Source: Steinernema hermaphroditum
Taxonomy: Eukaryota > Nematoda > Chromadorea > Rhabditida > Steinernematidae
NCBI GenBank assembly: GCA_030435675.1
Contig: CM059624.1
Span: 16,578,769-16,642,768, forward strand
DNA length: 64,000 bases
Direction of reading: 5' to 3'
Positions 1 through 11,400 of the stretch are shown here, piece after piece. Under the pieces are notes generated by a model that saw only the letters and a list, made by a program, of their open reading frames with translations, searched no databases and had not been told where the DNA came from. Position numbers and translations under genes: made by a program. How positions within the stretch are numbered: the first letter of the stretch is position 1; each line of letters begins with the position of its first letter.

Positions 1-2
1 GT

Positions 3-20
3 CTTGTTCATACAAAGAGT
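3..20 (-). repeat. Inverted monomer fragment (subtype box)
   Basis: The reverse complement reads ACTCTTTGTATGAACAAG, an exact 18-base match to the subtype box common in the right half of the window. A forward piece (TCTCGCATTGAAAG) begins at about 20, so orientation switches within a base or two. Confidence 0.7.
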
Positions 21-81
21 CTCGCATTGAAAGTTCTGCAGAAGCACTAAGCATTTTATGAGTGCATCTTGTAAACCCAAC

Positions 82-122
82 CGCGCCTGTAGGCCCGTTA
101 GACTGAGGACTATCTTAGTTTT
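82..122 (-). repeat. Inverted monomer fragment (AACTAAG to GGCGCG part)
   Basis: The reverse complement runs AACTAAGATAGTCCTCAG, then a box close to TCCAACGGGAATAGG, then GGCGCG, the same order as in a forward monomer, with several substitutions. A forward piece starting GCAGTTCTAGAAGAT follows at 127. Confidence 0.7.
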
Positions 123-162
123 AAAAGCAGTTCTAGAAGATGCCGATCATACAAAGGTCTGG

Positions 163-242
163 GTGCATACAAAGTGTTATGCTTCTGGCCCCTCCGCTCA
201 ATTTTTTATGATTGGGTCTTGTAGAAGTGCAGAGCCTGAGCG
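163..242 (-). repeat. Inverted fragment of a short-type (161-bp class) monomer
   Basis: The reverse complement of these 80 bases aligns end to end with the short monomer class: a TCAGGCTC-like start, then TTCTACAAGACCCAATCAT, an A-run passing straight into TTGAGCGGAGGGG, then GCATAACACTTTGTATG. The diagnostic 12-base GCTATGGTACTT segment is absent and the GCGGAGGGG box is present, exactly as in the 161-bp monomers found mostly beyond 36.6 kb. It is the longest inverted piece at this edge. Confidence 0.75.
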
Positions 243-307
243 AAGGGGCCTGCTCTCGTTAAGTTTTGCAGGACAACTAAGATAGTCCTACAGTAAATCC
301 TACGAGA
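243..307 (+). repeat. Forward monomer fragment
   Basis: The order AAGGGGCCTGCTCTCG, AAGTTTTGCAGG, AACTAAGATAGTCC, CAGTAAATCC and ACGAGA follows the forward monomer with a few indels. It abuts the inverted short-type piece at 242/243, so a strand switch lies there. Confidence 0.7.
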
Positions 308-520
308 CGTTTGTGCGTTGTTCACGCGTGAAGTTCTACATGACCCCTCCCGCTCAAAATGCTATGGTTGATCTTGTGGAATTGAGGAGGGTCTGATCGA
401 ACGCGCCCTACTCTTGGTGTGAGCAAGGGCCCTGCTGCGGCGGATTGAAATCTTGCTGAAAATTAAGATAGCGAGAGGTGGGGTAGACTAAAAGGACGCA
501 TCGGTTCTCCTGTAGGTATA

Positions 521-570
521 GCCATAGCCTTTTTATGATTGGCTCTTGTAGTTCTTCACGAGCCTGATCA
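521..570 (-). repeat. Inverted fragment next to the first regular monomer
   Basis: The reverse complement reads TGATCAGGCTCGTGAAGAAC, then a CAAGAGCCAATCATAAAAA-like stretch and GGCTATGGC, matching the core-to-A-run part of the monomer. Immediately after it, at 571, forward sequence AATAAAAATGCTATGGTACT begins. The A-run/GCTATGG segment therefore faces itself across about 50 bases, an inverted repeat marking the last orientation switch before the array becomes uniformly forward. Confidence 0.7.
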
Positions 571-2201
571 GGAATAAAAATGCTATGGTACTTTGGGCTT
601 GGAGGAGCAGGAGGGTAATAACTACAGTGTAGAGCTCTTTGAGTAAGTTGTCTTGCTGTCTCGAATTGAAAGTTTTGCAGGAAACTAAGATAGTCCACAG
701 TAAATCCAATGAGAGTAGGCGCGTTCGATCAGGCTCGTGCAGTTCTACAAGATCGGATCATAAAAATGCTATGGTACTTTGGAGCAGGAGGGTCAGATGC
801 AGAGCTCTTTGAGTGAGCAAGGGCCCTGCTGTCTCGAATTGAAAGTTTTGCAGGAAACTAAGATAGTCCACAGTAATCCCAACGGGAATAGGCGCGTTCG
901 ATCAGGCTCGTGCAGTTCTACAAGATCGGATCATAAAAATGCTATGGTACTTTGGAGCAGGAGGGTCAGATGCAGAGCTCTTGGTGTGAGCAAGGGCCCT
1001 GCTGTCTCGAAGTGAAAGTTTTGCAGGAAACTAAGATAGTCCACAGTAAACTCAACGAGAGTAGGCGCGTTCGATCAGGCTCGTGCAGTTCTACAAGATC
1101 CGATCATAAAAATGCTATGGTACTTTGGAGCAGGAGGGTCAGATGCAGAGCTCTTTGCTTGAGCAAGGCCCTGCTGTCTCGAATTGAAAGTTTTGCAGAA
1201 AACTAAGATAGTCCACAGTAAATCCAACGAGAATAGGCGCGTTCGATCAGGCTCGTGCAGTTCTACAAGATCCGATCATAAAAAATGCTATGGTACTTTG
1301 GAGCAGGAGGGTCAGATGCAGAGCTCTTGGTGTGAGCAAGGGCCCTGCTGTCTCGAATTGAAAGTTTTGCAGGAAACTAAGATAGTCCAAAGTAATCCAA
1401 CGGGAGTAGGGCGTTCGATCAGGCTCGTGCAGTTCTACAAGATGGAATCATAAAAATGCTATGGTACTTTGGAGCAGGAGGGTCAGATGCAGAACTCTTT
1501 GCATGAACAAGGCCCTATCTGTCTCGAATTGAAAGTTTTGCAGGAAACTAAGATCGTCCATAGTAAATCCAACGAGAGTAGGCGCGTTCGATCAGGCTCG
1601 TGCAGTTCTACAAGATCCGATCATAAAAATGCTATGGTACTTTGGAGCAGGAGGGTCAGATGCGGAGCTCTTTGAGTGAGCAAGGCCCAATCTGTCTCGA
1701 ATTGAAAGTTTTGCAGGAAACTAAGATAGTCCACAGTAAATCCAACGAGAGTAGGCGCCATCGATCAGGCTCGTGCAGTTCTATAAGATCCGATCATAAA
1801 AATGCTATGGTACTTTGGAGCAGGAGGGTCAGATGCAGAGCTCTTGGTGTGAGCAAGGGCCCTGCTGTCTCGAATTGAACGTTTTGCAGGAAACTAAGAT
1901 AGTCCGCAGGAAATCCAACGAGAGTAGGCGCGTTCGATCAGGCTCGTGCAGTTCTACAAGATCCGATCATAAAAATGCTATGGTACTTTGGAGCAGGAGG
2001 GTCAGATGCAGAACTCTTTGAATGAACAAGGCCCTATCTGTCTCGAATTGAAAGTTTTGCAGGAAACTAAGATAGTCCACAGTAAATCCAACGAGAGTAG
2101 GCGCGTTCGATTGGAAGGCTCGTGCAGTTCTACAAGATCCGGATCATAAAAATGCTATGGTACTTTGGAGCAGGAGGGTCAGATGCAGAGCTCTTGGTGT
2201 G

Positions 2202-2217
2202 AGCAAGGGCCCTTGCT
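2202..2217. repeat. Perfect 16-bp palindrome AGCAAGGGCCCTTGCT
   Basis: Most monomers have GAGCAAGGGCCCTGCTG. Here one extra T gives AGCAAGGGCCCTTGCT, a perfect palindrome. The same form occurs at 2377-2392 and 35628-35643. The site is also the main position of 173/174-bp length variation (GGCCCT versus GGGCCCT), which fits slippage at a small hairpin. Confidence 0.7.
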
Positions 2218-3654
2218 GTCTCGAATTGAAAGTTTTGCAGGAAACTAAGATAGTCCGCAGGAAATCCACCAGAGAGTAGGCGCGTTCGATCAGGCTCGTG
2301 CAGTTCTACACGATCCAATCATAAAAATGCTATGGTACTTTGGAGCAGGAGGGTCAGATGCAGAGCTCTTGGTGTGAGCAAGGGCCCTTGCTGTCTCGAA
2401 TTGAAAGTTTTGCAGGAAACTAAGATAGTCCACAGTAAATCCAATGAGAGTAGGCGCGTTCGATCAGGCTCGTGCAGTTCTACAAGATCCAATCATAAAA
2501 ATGCTATGGTACTTTGGAGCAGGAGGGTCAGATGCAGAGCTCTTGGTGCATGAACAAGGCCCTATCTGTCTCGAATTGAAAGTTTTGCAGGAAACTAAGA
2601 TAGTCCACAGTAATCCCAACGAGAGTAGGCGCGTTCGATCAGGCTCGTGCAGTTCTACAAGATCCAATCATAAAAATGCTATGGTACTTTGGAGCAGGAG
2701 GGTCAGATGCAGAACTCTTGGCATGAGCAAGGGCCTATCTGTCTCGAATTGAAAGTTTTGCAGGAAACTAAGATAGTCCACAGTAATCCCAACGAGAGTA
2801 GGCGCGTTCGATCAGGCTCGTGCAGTTCTACAAGATCCAATCATAAAAATGCTATGGTACTTTGGAGCAGGAGGGTCAGATGCAGAGCTCTTGGTGTGAG
2901 CAAGGGCCCTGCTGTCTCGAATTGAAAGTTTTGCAGGAAACTAAGATAGTCCACAGTAATCCCAACGGGAATAGGCGCGTTCGATCAGGCTCGTGCAGTT
3001 CTACAAGATCCAATCATAAAAATGCTATGGTACTTTGGAGCAGGAGGGTCAGATGCAGAACTCTTTGCATGAACAAGGCCCTATCTGTCTCGAATTGAAA
3101 GTTTTGCAGGAAACTAAGATAGTCCACAGTAAATCCCAACGGGAAGGCGCGTTCGATCAGGCTCGTGCAGTTCTACAAGATCCAATCATAAAAATGCTAT
3201 GGTACTTTGGAGCAGGAGGGTCAGATGCAGAGCTCTTTGTGTGAACAAGGCCCTATCTGTCTCGAATTGAAAGTTTTGCAGGAAACTAAGATAGTCCACA
3301 GTAATCCCAACGAGAATAGGCGCGTTCGATCAGGCTCGTGCAGTTCTACAAGATCCAATCATAAAAATGCTATGGTACTTTGGAGCAGGAGGGTCAGATG
3401 CAGAACTCTTTGCATAAACAAGGCCCTATCTGTCTCAATTGAAAGTTTTGCAGGAAACTAAGATAGTCCCACAGTAAATACCAACGAGAGTAGGCGCGTT
3501 CGATCAGGCTCGTGCAGTTCAACAAGATCCAATCATAAAAATGCTATGGTACTTTGGAGCAGGAGGGTCAGCTGCAGAGCTCTTGGTGTGAGCAAGGGCC
3601 TATCTGTCTCGAATTGAAAGTTTTGCAGGAAACTAAGATAGTCCACAGTAATCC

Positions 3655-3673
3655 CGGCAACGGGGGAAGCCGG
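3655..3673 (+). repeat. Short inverted repeat inside an aberrant monomer
   Basis: Within the monomer starting at 3554 (176 bp instead of 173) the variable box reads CCGGC, ten bases AACGGGGGAA, then GCCGG. This gives a 5-bp GC stem around a 10-base loop. The usual GGCGCGTTCG core start is replaced by GCCGGATTCG. It is private to this copy, so chance plus local slippage is the likely cause. Confidence 0.5.
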
Positions 3674-3890
3674 ATTCGATCAGGCTCGTGCAGTTCTACA
3701 AGATGGAATCGTAAAAATGCTATGGTGCTTTGGAGCAGGAGGGTCAGATGCAGAGCTCTTGGTGTGAGCAAGGGCCCTGCTGTCTCGAATTGAAAGTTTT
3801 GCAGGAAACTAAGATAGTCCACAGGAAATCCAACGGGAGTAGGCGCGTTCGATCAGGCTCCTGCAGTTCTACAAGATGGAATCATAAAAA

Positions 3891-4063
3891 TCGGAGCGGA
3901 GGGGTCAGATGCATAACTCTTTGCATGAACAAGGCCCTATCTGTCTCGAATTGAAAGTTTTGCAGGAAACTAAGATCAGTCCACAGTAAATCCAACGTGA
4001 TTAGGCGCGTTCGATCAGGCTCGTGCAGTTCTACAAGATCCAATCATAAAAATGCTATGGTAC
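3891..4063 (+). repeat. Isolated early short-type junction monomer
   Basis: The junction AAAAATCGGAGCGGAGGGG lacks the GCTATGGTACTT segment, so the repeat starting at 3730 is only 161 bp, and the following box reads GCATAACTCTTTGCATG. This is the only forward-oriented short junction I found left of 33.5 kb. It shares the unusual TCGG form with the junction at 38703, about 34.8 kb away. It may be a relic of an older short class or an import by long-range exchange. The right boundary is approximate. Confidence 0.7.
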
Positions 4064-5282
4064 TTTGGAGCAGGAGGGTCAGCTGCAGAGCTCTTTGTGT
4101 GAGCAAGGGCCTATCTGTCTCGAATTGAAAGTTTTGCAGGAAACTAAGATAGTCCACAGTAAATCCAACGCGCGTGGTCGCTGTTCAATCAGGCTCGTGC
4201 AGTTCTACAAGATGGAATCATAAAAATGCTATGGTACTTTGGAGCAGGAGGGTCAGATGCAGAGCTCTTTGTGTGAGCAAGGCCCTATCTGTCTCGAATT
4301 GAAAGTTTTGCAGGAAACTAAGATAGTCCACAGAAATCCAACGGGAGTAGGCGCGTTCAATCAGGCTCCTACAGTTCTACAAGATGCAATCATAAAAATG
4401 ATTATGGTACTTTGGAGCAGGAGGGTCAGATGCAGAACTCTTTGTGTGTGTAAGGGCCTATCTGTCTCGAATTGAAAGTTTTGCAGGAAACTAAGATAGT
4501 CCACAGTAAATCCAACGAGAGTAGGCGCGTTCGATCAGGCTCGTGCAGTTCTACAAGATCCAATCATAAAAATGATATGGTACTTTGGAGCGGGAGGGGT
4601 CAGATGCAGAGCTCTTGGTGTGAGCAAGGGCCTAGCTGTCTCGAATTGAAAGTTTTGCAGGAAACTAAGATAGTCTACAGGAAATCCAACGGGAATAGGC
4701 GCGTTCGATCAGGCTCGTGCAGTTCTACAAGATCCAATCATAAAAATGCTATGGTACTTTGGAGCAGGAGGGTCAGATGCATAGCTCTTTGTGTGAGCAA
4801 GGGCCTATCTGTCTCGAATTGAAAGTTTTGCAGGAAACTAAGATAGTCCACAGGAAATCCAACGTGAGTAGGCGCGTTCAATCAGGCTCGTGCAGTTCTA
4901 CAAGTTGGAATCATAAAAATGATATGGTACTTTGGAGCAGGAGGGTCAGATGCAGAGCTCTTGGTGTGAGCAAGGGCCCTGCTGTCTCGAATTGAAAGTT
5001 TTGCAGGAAACTAAGATAGTCCGCGGTAAAACCAACGGGAGTAGGCGCGTTCGATCAGGCTCGTGCAGTTCTGCAAGATCCAGTCATAAAAATGCTATGT
5101 GGTACTTTGGAGCAGGAGGGGTCAGATGCATAACTCTTTGTATGAACAAGGCCCTAACTGTCTCGAATTGAAAGTTTTGCAGGAAACTAAGATAGTCCAC
5201 AGAAATCCCAACGGGAGTAGGCGCGTTCGATCAAGCTCGTGCAGTCCTACAAGCATCCGATCATAAAAATGGTATAGTACTT

Positions 5283-5438
5283 TTGGAGCAAGGAGGGGTC
5301 AGATGCATAACTCTTTGCATGAACAAGGGCCCTATCTGTCTCGGGTTGAAAGTTTTGCAGGAAACTAAGATAGTCCACAGTAAATCCAACGAGAGTAGGC
5401 GCGTTTACAAGACCCGATCATAAAAATGCTATGGTACT
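5283..5438 (+). repeat. Monomer with a 20-bp internal deletion
   Basis: The core reads GGCGCGTTTACAAGACCCG: the 20 bases from CGATCAGG to CAGTTC are missing, between two copies of GTT. Extra bases elsewhere (GCAAGGAGGGG, GGGCCC) bring the copy to 156 bp. The loss removes half the CpG-rich core and is not propagated to any other copy I saw. Confidence 0.75.
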
Positions 5439-8400
5439 TTGGAGCAGGAGGGTCAGATGCAGAGCTCTTTGAGTGAGCAAGGCCCTATCTGTCTCGAATT
5501 GAGAGGTTTGCAGGAAACTAAAGATAGTCCACAGTAAATCCAACGGGAATAGGCGCGTTCGATCAGGCTCGTGCAGTTCTACAAGATCCGGTCATAAAAA
5601 TGCTTTATGGTACTTTGGAGCGGGAGGGTCAGATGCAGAGCTCTTTGTGTGAGCAAGGCCCTAGCTGTCTCGGATTGAAAGTTTTGCAGGAAACTAAGAT
5701 AGTCCACAGAAATCCAACGAGAGTAGGCGCGTTCGATCAGGCTCGTGCAGTTCTACAAGATCCAATCATAAAAATGCTATGGTACTTTGGAGCAGGAGGG
5801 TCAGATGCAGAACTCTTGGTGTGAGCAAGGCCCTGCTGTCTCGAATTGAAAGTTTTGCAGGAAACTAAGATAGTCCACAGTAATCCCAAAGGGAATAGGC
5901 GCGTTCGATCAGGCTCGTGCAGTTCTACAAGATCCAATCATAAAAATGCTATGGTACTTTGGAGCAGGAGGGTCAGATGCAGAACTCTTTGTATGAGCAA
6001 GGCCCTATCTGTCTCGAATTGAAAGTTTTGCAGGAAACTAAGATAGTCCACAGTAAATCCAACGAGAGTAGGCGCGTTCGATCAGGCTCGTGCAGTTCTA
6101 CAAGATCCAATCATAAAAATGCTATGGTACTTTGGAGCAGGAGGGGTCAGATGCAGAGCTCTTTGTGTGAACAAGGCCCTGCTGTCTCGAATTGAAAGTT
6201 TTGCAGGAAACTAAGATAGTCCACAGTAATCCCAACGGGAATAGGCGCGTTCGATCAGGCTCGTGCAGTTCTACAAGATCCGATCATAAAAATGCTATGG
6301 TACTTTGGAGCAGGAGGGTCAGATGCAGAACTCTTGGTGTGAGCAAGGGCCCTGCTGTCTCGAATTGAAAGTTTTGCAGGAAACTAAGATAGTCCACAGT
6401 AAATCCAACGAGAGTAGGCGCGTTCGATCAGGCTCGTGCAGTTCTACAAGATGCAATCATAAAAATGCTATGGTACTTTGGAGCAGGAGGGTCAGATGCA
6501 GAACTCTTTGTGTGAGCAAGGCCCATGCTGTCTCGAATTGAAAGTTTTGCAGGAAACTAAGATAGTCCACAGGAAATCCCAACGGGAGTAGGCGCGTTCG
6601 ATCAGGCTCGTGCAGTTCTACAAGATCCAATCATAAAAATGCTATGGTACTTTGGAGCAGGAGGGTCAGATGCAGAACTCTTGGTGTGAGCAAGGCCCTA
6701 TCTGTCTCGAATTGAAAGTTTTGCAGGAAACTAAGATAGTCCACAGGAAATCCAACGAGAGTAGGCGCGTTCGATCAGGCTCGTGCAGTTCTACAAGATC
6801 CAATCATAAAAATGCTATGGTACTTTGGAGCAGGAGGGGTCAGATGCAGAACTCTTTGTATGAACAAGGCCCTAACTGTCTCGAATTGAAAGTTTTGCAG
6901 GAAACTAAGATAGTCCACAGTAAATCCAACGGGAGTAGGCGCGTTCGATCAGGCTCGTGCAGTTCTACAAGATCCGATCATAAAAATGCTATGGTACTTT
7001 GGAGCAGGAGGGTCAGATGCAGAACTCTTGGAGCATGAACAAGGCCCTATCTGTCTCGAATTGAAAGTTTTGCAGGAAACTAAGATAGTCCACAGTAAAC
7101 CCAACGGGAATAGGCGCGTTCGATCAGGCTCGTGCAGTTCTACAAGATCCAATCATAAAAATGCTATGGTACTTTGGAGCAGGAGGGTCAGATGCAGAAC
7201 TCTTGGTGTGAGCAAGGGCCCTGCTGTCTCGAATTGAAAGTTTTGCAGGAAACTAAGATAGTCCACAGTAAATCCAACGAGAGTAGGCGCGTTCGATCAG
7301 GCTCGTGCAGTTCTACAAGATCCAATCATAAAAATGCTATGGTACTTTGGAGCAGGAGGGTCAGATGCAGAACTCTTTGTATGAACAAGGGCCCTAGCTG
7401 TCTCGAATTGAAAGTTTTGCAGGAAACTAAGATAGTCCACAGGAAATCCAACGAGAGTAGGCGCGTTCGATCAGGCTCGTGCAGTTCTACAAGATCCAAT
7501 CATAAAAATGCTATGGTACTTTGGAGCAGGAGGGTCAGATGCAGAACTCTTTGTATGAACAAGGCCCTATCTGTCTCGAATTGAAAGTTTTGCAGGAAAC
7601 TAAGATAGTCCACAGTAAATCCAACGAGAGTAGGCGCGTTCGATCAGGCTCGTGCAGTTCTACAAGATCCAATCATAAAAATGCTATGGTACTTTGGAGC
7701 AGGAGGGTCAGATGCAGAACTCTTTGTATGAACAAGGCCCTATCTGTCTCGAATTGAAAGTTTTGCAGGAAACTAAGATAGTCCACAGTAAATCCAACGA
7801 GAGTAGGCGCGTTCGATCAGGCTCGTGCAGTTCTACAAGATCCAATCATAAAAATGCTATGGTACTTTGGAGCAGGAGGGTCAGATGCAGAACTCTTTGT
7901 GTGAGCAAGGGCCCTATCTGTCTCGAATTGAAAGTTTTGCAGGAAACTAAGATAGTCCACAGGAAATCCAACGAGAGTAGGCGCGTTCGATCAGGCTCGT
8001 GCAGTTCTACAAGATCCAATCATAAAAATGCTATGGTACTTTGGAGCAGGAGGGTCAGATGCAGAACTCTTGGTGTGAGCAAGGCCCTAGCTGTCTCGAA
8101 TTGAAAGTTTTGCAGGAAACTAAGATAGTCCACAGGAAATCCAACGAGAGTAGGCGCGTTCGATCAGGCTCGTGCAGTTCTACAAGATCCAATCATAAAA
8201 ATGCTATGGTACTTTGGAGCAGGAGGGTCAGATGCAGAACTCTTTGTATGAACAAGGGCCCTATCTGTCTCGAATTGAAAGTTTTGCAGGAAACTAAGAT
8301 AGTCCACAGTAATTCCAACGAGATTAGGCGCGTTCGATCAGGCTCGTGCAGTTCTACAAGATCCAATCATAAAAATGCTATGGTACTTTGGAGCAGGAGG

Positions 8401-11400
8401 GTCAGATGCAGAGCTCTTGGTGTGAGCAAGGGCCCTGCTGTCTCGAATTGAAAGTTTTGCAGGAAACTAAGATAGTCCACAGTAAATCCACCGAGCGGGT
8501 ATAGGCGCGTTCGATCAGGCTCGTGCAGTTCTACAAGATCCAATCATAAAAATGCTATGGTACTTTGGAGCAGGAGGGTCAGATGCAGAACTCTTTGTGT
8601 GAACAAGGCCCTCTGCTGTCTCGAATTGAAAGTTTTGCAGGAAACTAAGATAGTCCACAGGAAATCCAACGAGAGTAGGCGCGTTCGATCAGGCTCGTGC
8701 AGTTCTACAAGATCCAATCATAAAAATGCTATGGTACTTTGGAGCAGGAGGGGTCAGATGCAGAACTCTTTGTATGAACAAGGGCCCTAGCTGTCTCGAA
8801 TTGAAAGTTTTGCAGGAAACTAAGATAGTCCACAGGAAATCCAACGGGAGTAGGCGCGTTCGATCAGGCTCGTGCAGTTCTACAAGATCCAATCATAAAA
8901 ATGCTATGGTACTTTGGAGCAGGAGGGTCAGATGCAGAGCTCTTGGTGTGAGCAAGGGCCCTGCTGTCTCGAATTGAAAGTTTTGCAGGAAACTAAGATA
9001 GTCCACAGGAAATCCAACGAGAGTAGGCGCGTTCGATCAGGCTCGTGCAGTTCTACAAGATCCAATCATAAAAATGCTATGGTACTTTGGAGCAGGAGGG
9101 TCAGATGCAGAGCTCTTGGTGTGAGCAAGGGCCCTGCTGTCTCGAATTGAAAGTTTTGCAGGAAACTAAGATAGTCCACAGGAAATCCAACGAGAGTAGG
9201 CGCGTTCGATCAGGCTCGTGCAGTTCTACAAGATCCAATCATAAAAATGCTATGGTACTTTGGAGCAGGAGGGTCAGATGCAGAACTCTTTGTATGAACA
9301 AGGCCCTAACTGTCTCGAATTGAAAGTTTTGCAGGAAACTAAGATAGTCCACAGGAAATCCAACGAGAGTAGGCGCGTTCGATCAGGCTCGTGCAGTTCT
9401 ACAAGATCCAATCATAAAAATGCTATGGTACTTTGGAGCAGGAGGGTCAGATGCAGAACTCTTTGTATGAACAAGGCCCTAACTGTCTCGAATTGAAAGT
9501 TTTGCAGGAAACTAAGATAGTCCACAGTAATCCGAACGGGAATAGGCGCGTTCGATCAGGCTCGTGCAGTTCTACAAGATCCAATCATAAAAATGCTATG
9601 GTACTTTGGAGCAGGAGGGTCAGATGCAGAACTCTTTGCATGAACAAGGGCCCTATCTGTCTCGAATTGAAAGTTTTGCAGGAAACTAAGATAGTCCACA
9701 GGAAATCCAACGAGAGTAGGCGCGTTCGATCAGGCTCGTGCAGTTCTACAAGATCCAATCATAAAAATGCTATGGTACTTTGGAGCAGGAGGGTCAGATG
9801 CATAACTCTTTGTATGAACAAGGCCCTAACTGTCTCGAATTGAAAGTTTTGCAGGAAACTAAGATAGTCCACAGTAATCCGAACGGGAATAGGCGCGTTC
9901 GATCAGGCTCGTGCAGTTCTACAAGATGCAATCATAAAAATGCTATGGTACTTTGGAGCAGGAGGGTCAGATGCAGAACTCTTTGTATGAACAAGGCCCT
10001 AACTGTCTCGAATTGAAAGTTTTGCAGGAAACTAAGATAGTCCACAGGAAATCCAACGAGAGTAGGCGCGTTCGATCAGGCTCGTGCAGTTCTACAAGAT
10101 CCAATCATAAAAATGCTATGGTACTTTGGAGCAGGAGGGTCAGATGCAGAACTCTTTGTATGAACAAGGCCCTATCTGTCTCGAATTGAAAGTTTTGCAG
10201 GAAACTAAGATAGTCCACAGTAATTCCAACGGGAATAGGCGCGTTCGATCAGGCTCGTGCAGTTCTACAAGATCCAATCATAAAAATGCTATGGTACTTT
10301 GGAGCAGGAGGGTCAGATGCAGAACTCTTTGTATGAACAAGGCCCTATCTGTCTCGAATTGAAAGTTTTGCAGGAAACTAAGATAGTCCACAGGAAATCC
10401 AACGAGAGTAGGCGCGTTCGATCAGGCTCGTGCAGTTCTACAAGATCCAATCATAAAAATGCTATGGTACTTTGGAGCAGGAGGGTCAGATGCAGAACTC
10501 TTTGTATGAACAAGGGCCCTATCTGTCTCGAATTGAAAGTTTTGCAGGAAACTAAGATAGTCCACAGTAATCCGAATGGCAATAGGCGCGTTCGATCAGG
10601 CTCGTGCAGTTCTACAAGATGGAATCATAAAAATGATATGGTACTTTGGAGCAGGAGGGTCAGATGCAGAGCTCTTTGCATGAACAAGGCCCTATCTGTC
10701 TCGAATTGAAAGTTTTGCAGGAAACTAAGATAGTCCACAGGAAATCCAACGAGAGTAGACGCGTTCGATCAGGCTCGTGCAGTTCTACAAGATCCAATCA
10801 TAAAAATGCTATGGTACTTTGGAGCAGGAGGGTCCGATGCAGAACTCTTTGTATGAACAAGGCCCTATCTGTCTCGAATTGAAAGTTTTGCAGGAAACTA
10901 AGATAGTCCACAGTAAATCCAACGAGAGTAGGCGCGTTCGATCAGGCTCGTGCAGTTCTACAAGATCCAATCATAAAAATGCTATGGTACTTTGGAGCAG
11001 GAGGGTCAGATGCAGAGCTCTTGGTGTGAGCAAGGGCTCTGCTGTCTCGAATTGAAAGTTTTGCAGGAAACTAAGATAGTCCACAGGAAATCCAACGAGA
11101 GTAGGCGCGTTCGATCAGGCTCGTGCAGTTCTACAAGATCCAATCATAAAAATGCTATGGTAATTTGGAGCAGGAGGGGTCAGATGCATAACTCTTTGTA
11201 TGAACAAGGGCCCTAACTGTCTCGAATTGAAAGTTTTGCAGGAAACTAAGATAGTCCACAGGAAATCCAACGAGAGTAGGCGCGTTCGATCAGGCTCGTG
11301 CAGTTCTACAAGATCCAATCATAAAAATGCTATGGTACTTTGGAGCAGGAGGGTCAGATGCAGAGCTCTTGGTGTGAGCAAGGGCCCTGCTGTCTCGAAT

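Larger units (their letters stand above)
1..570. repeat. Degenerate satellite array edge, mixed-orientation mosaic
   Basis: Almost all of this stretch can be aligned by eye to pieces of the satellite monomer, but the pieces are short, diverged and alternate in orientation. Forward pieces include 20-50, 127-153, 243-307, 355-367 and 411-475. Inverted pieces include 3-20, 51-70, 82-122, 163-242, 341-355, 393-412 and 521-570. Positions about 308-330 and 476-510 match no part of the monomer that I can see. No gene, RNA or transposon is visible; open frames here are short and run through repeat debris. Decayed, rearranged repeats are expected where an array ends or changes direction, because homogenisation by unequal exchange is weak there. 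The alternative is an assembly artefact, though the high divergence argues against a simple misjoin. Confidence 0.8.
571..8913 (+). repeat. Divergent, irregular left part of the array
   Basis: Monomers are complete and in one orientation but carry many private changes not shared with neighbours: GATTGGAAGGCTCG near 2110, CCCGGCAACGGGGGAAGCCGG near 3653, GCGCGTGGTCGCTGTTCAATC near 4170, a 20-bp loss near 5408 and CCACCGAGCGGGTATAGG near 8489. The first copies (about 740-2000) carry GATCGGATCAT or GATCCGATCAT, while later copies mostly carry GATCCAATCAT. This is older or less homogenised array, consistent with the decayed edge just to its left. Confidence 0.85.

Noticed and set aside
1..570. 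A gene or transposon at the left edge interrupting the array
   Set aside because: Nearly all of it aligns piecewise to the monomer; the two unmatched bits are under 40 bp each and carry no terminal repeats or motif.
408..698. Minus-strand coding region of about 96 codons at the left edge
   Set aside because: It spans inverted and forward repeat debris; similar minus-strand frames of about 67 codons recur wherever 174-bp monomers occur.
9020..9060. RNA polymerase III B box or tRNA/SINE origin (GTTCGATCA in the core)
   Set aside because: Only the GTTCGA centre fits; the following CC is missing, no good A box lies at the usual distance, and no tRNA-like fold or poly-A tail is seen.
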